Positions 14,546 through 19,515 of a stretch of DNA of 19,515 bases are shown one piece after another. A program made the position numbers and the translations under genes. Numbering within the stretch: the stretch's first letter is position 1; each line of letters starts with the position of its first letter. Below the pieces are notes generated by a model. That model did not search any database, was not told the origin of the DNA, and worked only from the letters and a program-made list of their open reading frames with translations. Origin of the DNA: CAXYVX01 sp964292495 (GTDB lineage Bacteria > Patescibacteriota > Saccharimonadia > Saccharimonadales > Saccharimonadaceae). The stretch lies in NCBI GenBank assembly GCA_964292495.1, contig CAXYVX010000014.1:1-19515 (forward strand), given 5' to 3'.

Positions 14546-15424
14546 ATGCAAAAAAATACTTTTTCGCGAACGCTCCAAATTCAATTTTTGCAAATAAACG
14601 GAGTCAAAACCGCGTTTTATACTAATTTTTCGGACAGCAGTTTTCGCGAGAACTTGCCGACTTTACTTCTTGTGCACGGGATAAACGGATCGCATTTTGG
14701 GCTGGAATTTTTGGCTGGAAATCTCGCGAAAGATTTCAATTTAATTCTCGTTGATTTGCCTGGACATGGAAAATCTGACATCGGTGAATTCTCAAAAGAT
14801 CCGTCAATTTCCAATCTCAGAACATGGTTTTCGGTCGTGGTTGAATTTTCGCGAAAACTTGCGAGAAACACATATTTTGGGATTATTTCCCACAGTTTTG
14901 GCTGCTACGCAATCTCGCCTGAAATTTCGCGAAAATACCCAGTGATTTTCATTTGCCCAGTTCCAACCGTCCCAAATTTTTCTCGTAGAATTGGCAAATT
15001 GCTGGTCAAACTTTTCACAAAAAAACGTATCGCTCGCTCATATAATTGGACACCACTTTCCGCGCTCCGTGGCGACATGATGCTGAAAAACGCTTCAAGA
15101 GAAAATCGTTTGCGCCAATATTTTGTCGCAGAATCTGATAGAAAAACGTCGGCAAAATTTCGCGAATTTCAAGCAATTCTCGCAACCTCAGCTTTTCGCG
15201 GCAAAAACTTTTGTTTAATTGAACCGCGCATGGTGATTTACGGGAAATATGATTTCGTGCCGACGGAAAAAACGCACAGCGACTTCAAAACCGTTTTCCC
15301 AAATGCAACGATTCGCGAAATTTCATCAGGGCATTTGCCGACCACCGAACAACCGGAATTGCTTGCGAAAATTATTCGTGAAAATCTGCTAAAATGGAGG
15401 CAAGATGAAAAAAATTCACGTTAA
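14546..15424 (+). CDS. Alpha/beta hydrolase, first gene of a glycosyltransferase operon
   Basis: A 292-residue serine hydrolase of unknown substrate. The fold is marked by LLLVHGINGSH (41-50) for the oxyanion region, LVDLPGHGKSD (68-78), the nucleophile elbow ISHSFG with Ser117, where the first Gly of GxSxG is replaced by Ser115, YGKYDFVP with Asp236, and SSGHLP with His263. The triad is complete. No signal peptide is seen, so it is probably cytoplasmic or loosely membrane-bound. The ATG at 14546 follows an extended -10 by 9 bases. The last 20 bases overlap the first glycosyltransferase, tying it to the same pathway; an esterase or lipase role in glycolipid metabolism is a guess. A basic stretch (about 146-164, FSRRIGKLLVKLFTKKRIA) could sit against the membrane. 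Confidence 0.82.
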   Translation: MQKNTFSRTLQIQFLQINGVKTAFYTNFSDSSFRENLPTLLLVHGINGSHFGLEFLAGNLAKDFNLILVDLPGHGKSDIGEFSKDPSISNLRTWFSVVVEFSRKLARNTYFGIISHSFGCYAISPEISRKYPVIFICPVPTVPNFSRRIGKLLVKLFTKKRIARSYNWTPLSALRGDMMLKNASRENRLRQYFVAESDRKTSAKFREFQAILATSAFRGKNFCLIEPRMVIYGKYDFVPTEKTHSDFKTVFPNATIREISSGHLPTTEQPELLAKIIRENLLKWRQDEKNSR

Positions 15425-16424
15425 TTTGATCAGCGAATCCGAGTTCACTGTGCAAGGTCATGGAGTTCACACAGCATTTATTGAGATGAGAAATCAACTC
15501 AAAAAATCGCCGGCGATTGATCTAAAAGTAAATGCGGTTCCAGATAAAAAATTCAATATCACACACATTCACACGGTTGGAGTTTTTAGTTTGAGGCGCC
15601 TAAAAAGCAAGCTCGGCGGCAAGAAAATCGTCAGCGCGCACGTGGTTCCAGATAGCTTGGTTGGGTCTTTGGTTGGTGCTGAACTTTGGAGTCCGGCTGC
15701 CACGAAATATTTGCGCTGGTTTTATAACACCGCGGACGCCGTGATTGCGGTAAGCGAGTACACAAAAAAAGAGCTTGAAAAAATTGGTGTTTATTCGCCA
15801 ATTCACGTTCTTAAAAATTCAATTGACACTTCAAAATACAAAACTTCAACCAAGGAAAAGGTTGAATTTCGCGAAAAATTGGGCTTTTCAAAAGATGATT
15901 TTATTGTGGTTGGAAACGGGCAGATTCAGCCACGAAAAAAGTTTGAGACATTTGCGGAAATTGCAGCAAGCTTGCCGGAAATTCAGTTTGTTTGGGTTGG
16001 AGGAATTCCCTTTAAAGCAGCCGGCGCCGACTTCTCACATCTGTCAAAACTAATGAAAAACCCGCCAAAAAATCTTCGCGTCACCGACGTGATTCCACTC
16101 GAAACTGCCGGGATTTACATGCGCGCGGCAGACATTATGTTTATGCCGTCAGCGCAAGAAACTTTTGGCCTCGCAATTATTGAGGGTGCGGCATCTGGTT
16201 TGCCGGTTGTGGTTCGCGACATCCCGGATTATGATTCAACCTTTGGAAATTATGTTTTGCGCGGAGATGAAAGTAATTTTCGCGAATATATTTTACAGCT
16301 CAAAAACGACAAAACTTTCATGAAAAAATGGCGCGATAATTCGCGAAAACTCGCGAAAAAATACGATTCTGCCGAAGCCACAAAAAAGCTCATCGAGCTA
16401 TATAAAGAGATGGCGGAAAAATGA
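15405..16424 (+). CDS. GT4-family glycosyltransferase (339 residues)
   Basis: Transfers a sugar from a nucleotide-sugar donor, probably to a lipid or cell-envelope glycan. It is a GT-B fold protein: the N-terminal domain has HIHTVGVFSL, HVVPDSLVGS and ADAVIAVSEYTKKEL; the C-terminal donor domain has VGNGQIQPRKKF, FVWVGG, MRAADIMFMPSAQETFGLAI and the E-x7-E pair Glu252 and Glu260 with the following IIEGAASGLPVV. GGAGG lies just before the ATG, inside the end of the hydrolase gene. Its own stop overlaps the next glycosyltransferase as ATGA. Two adjacent GT4 enzymes fit stepwise synthesis of a diglycosyl lipid, but acceptor and sugar are not readable from the sequence. Confidence 0.88.
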   Translation: MKKIHVNLISESEFTVQGHGVHTAFIEMRNQLKKSPAIDLKVNAVPDKKFNITHIHTVGVFSLRRLKSKLGGKKIVSAHVVPDSLVGSLVGAELWSPAATKYLRWFYNTADAVIAVSEYTKKELEKIGVYSPIHVLKNSIDTSKYKTSTKEKVEFREKLGFSKDDFIVVGNGQIQPRKKFETFAEIAASLPEIQFVWVGGIPFKAAGADFSHLSKLMKNPPKNLRVTDVIPLETAGIYMRAADIMFMPSAQETFGLAIIEGAASGLPVVVRDIPDYDSTFGNYVLRGDESNFREYILQLKNDKTFMKKWRDNSRKLAKKYDSAEATKKLIELYKEMAEK

Positions 16425-17812
16425 GAATCGGACTTTTTACAGATAGTTATCACCCAGCGAGCAACGGAATTGTCGTGGTTATTGACAGCTTGCGCCAAGA
16501 ACTTGAAGCGGCCGGACACGAGGTTTTTATCTTCGCTCCAGACGGATCCGTAAATCCGCGCGCAACAAAAATCCATGAAAAATTCTCGCGAAAAATCGGC
16601 GACAAAGTTCGTGAAAAGGTTCCAAAAAAGATTCGCGAAAAAATCAGTAGTTCGGATCAAATTGCGGCAAAAATTCAGCAGGACGACAGCCATATCATTC
16701 GGCTCCCGGCGATTCAATATGACATGCAATTAGCGATGTTTTTCCCGCCAAAATTGATGAAACAAATTCGCGAACACAAACTTGATGTGATCCAATTTTT
16801 CACGCCTGGCCAAATTGGTTTGATGGCAGCTTATGCCGCGCGAAAGACCGGCGCTGTTTTGATTGGGCAACATTCAACAGATGCATATGAGTTTTCAAAA
16901 GACTATCCAAGTATAATTCTCGGCTGTTTTTTCGGTGGATTTTTGGCGCCAATCGTTCGTAAGATGAGCATCCGAAAGCAAATGAATTTCGCGAAAGTTT
17001 ACCTTTCTCCGCGGAAATTTGAGAGCGATGAAAAATGGGGTCAGCGCTTGGTCGCTGGATTCACAAGCGTACTTTACGCAGGCTGCGACGGAGTTGTTGC
17101 GGTGAGCAAAAAAAGCGCGGATCAGCTTTCAAAATTTGCTGCGAGAATGGATGAAAAACTCAATCTCTCGGTCATACCAACTGGTGTTGATGTCTTAAAA
17201 AAGCCATCAGATTTCAATAAAAAACTGGTTGAGTTTCGCGAAAAATTTAACATTTCAGACCAAGATGAAATAATTCTAAATTTCGGGAGAATGGCGGAAG
17301 AGAAAAATCTAAAAATATTAATCCCTTCCTTGGAGCAACTATTAAAAACGCATCCGGACGCAAAACTCATGTTCGCCGGCGACTATATTTTTCGCGAAAA
17401 ACTTGAAGAAATCGCGAAAAAATCTCCGGTTTCTGACAGAATTATTTTTACTGGAAGATACAATCGCGAAGATTTGCCGGTGATTTGCTCGGTGGCCAAA
17501 ATTTTCGCGTTTCCGAGCTTGACCGACACGCAGGCGCTCGTCCTCAATGAAGCAGCTGGCCAGAATTTGCCAATCGTTATGATCGACCAATCAGGTGTAA
17601 ACGATGTTTTCAAAGACAAAGAAAACGGATTTTTCGCGAAAAACAACCCGCGAGATTTTGCGAAAAAGTGTGCGAAAATTCTTGAAAATGAAGATCTGCA
17701 AAATGCCTTTGCGATAAACTCAGAGAAGAAAGCGCATGAGTTTTCCGAAAAAATTCAAACTGAAAAATTGATTTCCTTTTACCGAGATTTGCTGAAATTG
17801 CCATTGAAATAA
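16421..17812 (+). CDS. GT4-family glycosyltransferase, diacylglycerol glucosyltransferase-like (463 residues)
   Basis: Resembles the GT4 enzymes that add glucose to diacylglycerol (MRIGLFTDSYHPASNGIVVV at the start, LIGQHSTDAYEFSKDYP, VAVSKKSADQL, SVIPTGVD, LNFGRMAEEKNL, MFAGDYIFREKLEEIA). The usual first glutamate of the E-x7-E pair is aspartate (Asp369 with Glu377, in PSLTDTQALVLNEAAG), although the TQALVLNEA context is kept. An unusual lysine/arginine-rich insert at about residues 50-80 (KVREKVPKKIREK) contains two palindrome copies in the DNA. The long hydrophobic stretch IILGCFFGGFLAPIVRKM (165-182) suggests membrane contact. The start overlaps the previous stop as ATGA. The stop lies one base from the convergent 71-residue gene, with no terminator between. 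Membrane glycolipid synthesis is the best guess. Confidence 0.88.
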   Translation: MRIGLFTDSYHPASNGIVVVIDSLRQELEAAGHEVFIFAPDGSVNPRATKIHEKFSRKIGDKVREKVPKKIREKISSSDQIAAKIQQDDSHIIRLPAIQYDMQLAMFFPPKLMKQIREHKLDVIQFFTPGQIGLMAAYAARKTGAVLIGQHSTDAYEFSKDYPSIILGCFFGGFLAPIVRKMSIRKQMNFAKVYLSPRKFESDEKWGQRLVAGFTSVLYAGCDGVVAVSKKSADQLSKFAARMDEKLNLSVIPTGVDVLKKPSDFNKKLVEFREKFNISDQDEIILNFGRMAEEKNLKILIPSLEQLLKTHPDAKLMFAGDYIFREKLEEIAKKSPVSDRIIFTGRYNREDLPVICSVAKIFAFPSLTDTQALVLNEAAGQNLPIVMIDQSGVNDVFKDKENGFFAKNNPRDFAKKCAKILENEDLQNAFAINSEKKAHEFSEKIQTEKLISFYRDLLKLPLK

Positions 17813-17813
17813 C

Positions 17814-18029
17814 TTAAAATCGACCACTTTTGTTTGATCGCGAAGTCAAATGCCATCCGCCACAAAAAGCGCATTTGTAGATATCAAGCGCTAATTCTGG
17901 TTCGGAATTTTGAAACATTAACTCTTGCTGAGCAGCTATTTCCAGCGCTTCTTCCTCTGTTCGGTACACATTTTTGCCGCCACATTTTTCAATCGGCATT
18001 TTTTCAACAAATCGAACTTTTCTCGCCAT
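17814..18029 (-). CDS. 71-residue CxxC protein encoded after trxB
   Basis: A small, probably soluble protein with Cys16 and the compact motif CAFCGGWH (Cys53, Cys56, His60), which could bind zinc. Short proteins ending in a YxCxxCGGWHLTS segment occur elsewhere as unnamed proteins, so I think it is real, but no function is known to me. The middle is a charged helix (TEEEALEIAAQQELMFQ) and the C-terminus is basic. The ATG at 18029 shares one base with the trxB stop (TAATG), the classic geometry for translational re-initiation, so it is co-expressed with thioredoxin reductase. A redox role is conceivable but unsupported. It converges with the glycosyltransferase operon. Confidence 0.75.
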   Translation of the reverse strand: MARKVRFVEKMPIEKCGGKNVYRTEEEALEIAAQQELMFQNSEPELALDIYKCAFCGGWHLTSRSNKSGRF

Positions 18030-18961
18030 TATTTCTCACGATCTTTTTCAACGAGATATTCGCGAATTTTCAACGCAGCCGTTGCACCTTCGCCTGCCGC
18101 AGAAACAATTTGTTCATTCGCGCCAGACCTAACATCCCCACTCACGAATATCCCTGGCTCTGATGTTTCGAGATTTTCATCTGAAATAATATGTCCGGCC
18201 AAATCAAGGTTGATATGAATATTTGATTCTTCGCGTAAAAATTCCGTGTTTGGAATCACGCCCGCGAAAACGAAAATTCCGTCCGCGGAAAAAAATTCGT
18301 CTTTACCTGATTTATTATTTTTCGCGATTATCCCAGAACCGGTCATTTCTTGCGGCGTCCAGCCTTCATAAACAATGATTTTCCCGTCAACAACCATTTT
18401 CTCCAAATCCTTTTTTAGAATCTCAGACGCTTTGATTTTTGAACGAACGATCATCTCAACATGCGACGCAAACTTAGTCAAAAAAATCGCTTCTTGCACA
18501 GCCGTATTCCCGCCGCCAATCGTCGCAATCTTTTTACCTCTGTAAAACGCACCGTCGCAAGTCGCGCAGTAATGAGCAAAATCATTTTCGCCTGGAATTC
18601 CGATTTTTTTATAACTATTCCCAACCGCCAAAAGCACCGTTTTGGCCGCGATTTTACCGTCATCTGTTTTAATTTCAAATGTATCGTCAGAGTTTCGCGA
18701 AATTTTCGTGGCTTCAGCATATTTTATTTCCGCACCGAATTTTTCCGCTTGTTTTTCGAGAGAATTCGCGAAATCCAAACCAGACACGCCATCTGGATAT
18801 CCGGGCATATTTTCAATATTGTCAATTGTTGCAGTCAACCCCCCCACAACGCCTCGTTCAAGCACCAAAGTTGACATGTCCTCGCGAGCGGCATAAATCG
18901 CAGCAGTCAACGCGCTCGGTCCAGCGCCAACAATCACTAAATCCCAGATTTCATTATTCAT
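18029..18961 (-). CDS. trxB: Thioredoxin reductase-like flavoprotein
   Basis: Passes electrons from NAD(P)H through FAD and a redox disulfide to thioredoxin-type proteins. The 310-residue protein has FAD motif GAGPSA (12-17), NMPGYPDGVSG, GIPGEN, the active-site CATC (Cys132, Cys135), the second dinucleotide motif GGGNTA (149-154), and GDVRSGANEQIVSAAGEGATAA near the C-terminus. The NADPH-specificity motif HRRxxxR reads VRSKIKA instead, so cofactor preference may differ from classic enzymes. A GTG two codons upstream is in frame, but the ATG at 18961 lies 7 bases after TATAAT, so the GTG would sit at or before the transcript start. It is divergent from a glutaredoxin-like gene, with a shared inverted repeat between them. 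Confidence 0.93.
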   Translation of the reverse strand: MNNEIWDLVIVGAGPSALTAAIYAAREDMSTLVLERGVVGGLTATIDNIENMPGYPDGVSGLDFANSLEKQAEKFGAEIKYAEATKISRNSDDTFEIKTDDGKIAAKTVLLAVGNSYKKIGIPGENDFAHYCATCDGAFYRGKKIATIGGGNTAVQEAIFLTKFASHVEMIVRSKIKASEILKKDLEKMVVDGKIIVYEGWTPQEMTGSGIIAKNNKSGKDEFFSADGIFVFAGVIPNTEFLREESNIHINLDLAGHIISDENLETSEPGIFVSGDVRSGANEQIVSAAGEGATAALKIREYLVEKDREK

Positions 18962-18968
18962 ACTCACA

Positions 18969-18974
18969 ATTATA
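18969..18974 (-). promoter_or_regulatory. Consensus -10 box of trxB
   Basis: Minus-strand TATAAT (18974-18969) lies 7 bases before the ATG at 18961, predicting a leaderless mRNA. The -35 position falls on the left arm of the inverted repeat and has no consensus hexamer. Confidence 0.6.
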
Positions 18975-18988
18975 CACTTTCTGCGAAA

Positions 18989-19035
18989 AATGTATATATA
19001 GCGTGTAAAGTTAATTTCACAACGCTATATACATT
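18989..19035. repeat. Imperfect inverted repeat between trxB and the glutaredoxin-like gene
   Basis: Left arm AATGTATATATAGCGTGT (18989-19006) and right arm ACAACGCTATATACATT (19019-19035) are inverted copies differing by a TA unit and one inserted base near the centre. The left arm covers the trxB -35 position and the right arm touches the -35 of the divergent gene. This is a candidate operator for joint regulation, or a cruciform-forming sequence. Confidence 0.65.
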
Positions 19036-19063
19036 GACTATTTTTCAACAAAAGTGCTAAAAT
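19034..19063 (+). promoter_or_regulatory. Sigma70 promoter of the glutaredoxin-like gene
   Basis: TTGACT (19034-19039), an 18-base spacer and TAAAAT (19058-19063) with extended TGC. It has the best -35 in the window. Unlike trxB, the transcript has a leader of about 25-30 bases with a strong AAGGGGG Shine-Dalgarno before the ATG at 19096. Confidence 0.7.
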
Positions 19064-19095
19064 AAATATGTAAAAATATTAATCAAGGGGGCATA

Positions 19096-19368
19096 ATGTC
19101 AGAAGAAAACGCAAAAAAAGTTATTATCTACTCCACCGACTGGTGTGCATTTTGCAAACAAGCAGAGAAATTTCTTGATAGCAAAGATGTCGCTTGGGTT
19201 GACTATGATATTGAAAAAGATCAACAAGCGCATGATGAGCTGATGGAGAAAATCGGCGGGAATTTCCGCGGCGTTCCGGTAATCGACGTTGATGGCGAAA
19301 TTATTTTGGGCTTTGACCGCACAAAATTGACCGCTGCAATCAAAAACGCCGGATTGCTCGCGGCTTAA
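19096..19368 (+). CDS. Glutaredoxin/NrdH-like redoxin with CAFC active site
   Basis: A 90-residue thioredoxin-fold electron carrier. Features are the N-terminal strand VIIYSTDW, the active-site CAFC (Cys17, Cys20), the strand WVDYDIEKD, the cis-proline segment RGVPVIDVDG, and GFDRTKL near the end, the pattern of NrdH-redoxins and YruB-type glutaredoxin-like proteins. The divergent thioredoxin reductase is its likely electron donor, as for NrdH proteins, which do not need glutathione. The start at 19096 is fixed by AAGGGGG upstream and the promoter at 19034-19063; a strong terminator follows. It contains no TCGCGA palindromes. Possible partners include ribonucleotide reductase, but none is encoded in this window. 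Confidence 0.9.
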   Translation: MSEENAKKVIIYSTDWCAFCKQAEKFLDSKDVAWVDYDIEKDQQAHDELMEKIGGNFRGVPVIDVDGEIILGFDRTKLTAAIKNAGLLAA

Positions 19369-19374
19369 CAAGCA

Positions 19375-19410
19375 AAAATCCGCGTATCTTTCGCGGATTT
19401 TGTATTTTTT
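19375..19410 (+). terminator. Rho-independent terminator of the redoxin gene
   Basis: Perfect 10-bp stem AAAATCCGCG/CGCGGATTTT (19375-19384 with 19392-19401) with a 7-base loop, followed by GTATTTTTT. It starts 6 bases after the stop codon. Confidence 0.92.
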
Positions 19411-19421
19411 GAAAAAAAGCG

Positions 19422-19427
19422 TATAAT
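19422..19427 (+). promoter_or_regulatory. -10 box of the tRNA-Gln gene
   Basis: TATAAT at 19422-19427, 18 bases before the tRNA 5' end and just after the redoxin terminator. No convincing -35 is visible; TTGTAT 16 bases upstream overlaps the terminator T-run. Confidence 0.5.
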
Positions 19428-19445
19428 AATACCATTCTAAAATAT

Positions 19446-19515
19446 TGGGGATTAGCCAAGTGGTAAGGCAGTGGGTTCTGGTCCCATGATCGGGGGTTCG
19501 AATCCCTCATCCCCA
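19446..19515 (+). tRNA. tRNA-Gln(CTG), 3' end cut by window edge
   Basis: Full cloverleaf: acceptor stem TGGGGAT/ATCCCCA, D arm from GCCAAG to AAGGC, anticodon stem GTGGG/CCCAT with loop TTCTGGT (anticodon CTG, reads CAG), 4-base variable loop, and T arm GGGGG-TTCGAAT-CCCTC. The U1-A72 end pair is typical of bacterial tRNA-Gln. The window stops at position 72, so the discriminator base and whether CCA is encoded cannot be seen. Confidence 0.95.

Larger units (their letters stand above)
100..18887. repeat. Dispersed palindrome TTTCGCGAAA (core TCGCGA), about 100 core copies
   Basis: The core TCGCGA occurs roughly once per 190 bases by hand count, and about 60 copies extend to TTCGCGAA. Longer perfect copies include TTTCGCGAAA at 8946-8955, TTTTTCGCGAAAAA at 10537-10550, and TTTTCGCGAAAA at 11185-11196 and 17631-17642. 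Copies occur in genes on both strands, in all three reading frames, and in intergenic DNA. They are nearly absent from the surface-protein gene (2958-4451) and absent from the redoxin gene. Because the sequence is its own reverse complement it carries no strand direction. Confidence 0.95.

Noticed and set aside
18989..19035. Paired NrdR boxes
   Set aside because: Only the GTGT/ACA ends and AT-rich centre resemble that consensus; the core has a GC insertion and no ribonucleotide reductase gene is present, so I call it only a candidate operator.
1..19515. CRISPR array or tandem repeats
   Set aside because: The abundant repeat is a short dispersed palindrome with no regular spacing or unique spacers of fixed size, and no cas-like gene is present.
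1..19515. UGA recoding to glycine as in some CPR lineages
   Set aside because: UGA serves as the stop in tktN, rpe, the aldolase and others, and conserved glycines in motifs such as Walker A are encoded by GGN.

Overview
The window looks like a chromosomal stretch from a small-genome bacterium of the Candidate Phyla Radiation (Patescibacteria), most plausibly Saccharibacteria (TM7). That is an inference from style: compact gene packing with ATGA/GTGA junctions, moderate GC, small divergent enzymes, several proteins without recognisable family, and no marker gene such as rRNA. UGA is used as a normal stop (several TGA/ATG overlaps), which argues against the UGA-recoding CPR lineages. Nothing looks like phage, plasmid, IS element or CRISPR.

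Layout. Positions 1-6531 lie on the minus strand. They hold a transketolase split into N- and C-terminal subunits (tktN, tktC), a membrane-anchored surface protein with a beta-propeller-like region and a fibronectin-III-like domain, ribulose-phosphate 3-epimerase, and uvrB, which runs out of the window. Divergently, 6614-8633 carries a possible 21-codon arginine-rich leader ORF, an unrecognised 330-residue protein and a proline-iminopeptidase-type hydrolase. The minus-strand block 11140-8630 holds a four-helix membrane protein, class II fructose-bisphosphate aldolase and a PfkB-family kinase. Divergent from it are exonuclease III and a degenerate YjeF/NnrD-like protein. A minus-strand block 14497-12896 has smpB and two more small membrane proteins, ending at a hairpin terminator. 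Divergent from smpB is an overlapping operon of an alpha/beta hydrolase and two GT4 glycosyltransferases, probably for envelope glycolipid or glycan. The end of the window holds thioredoxin reductase with a 71-residue CxxC protein, a divergent glutaredoxin-like protein, a clear terminator and a tRNA-Gln cut off by the window edge.

The genes suggest three themes. One is sugar-phosphate interconversion (transketolase, epimerase, aldolase, PfkB kinase). Another is envelope building (surface protein, glycosyltransferases). The third is housekeeping repair, ribosome rescue and thiol redox (UvrB, exonuclease III, SmpB, TrxB/redoxin).

The most striking signal is not a gene. The palindrome TTTCGCGAAA is scattered through the whole window. 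By hand count there are about 100 copies of the core TCGCGA and about 60 of TTCGCGAA in 19.5 kb, in all reading frames and in spacers, where a few or fewer than one would be expected from base composition. It is like the HIP1 palindrome of cyanobacteria but with a different sequence. It shapes protein sequences, because its three frames encode Phe-Arg-Glu, Phe-Ala-Lys and Ser-Arg-Lys.

A second genome-style signal is that seven genes at the heads of transcription units have a -10 element only 6-10 bases before the ATG. That implies nearly leaderless mRNAs, while genes inside operons carry ordinary Shine-Dalgarno sequences.
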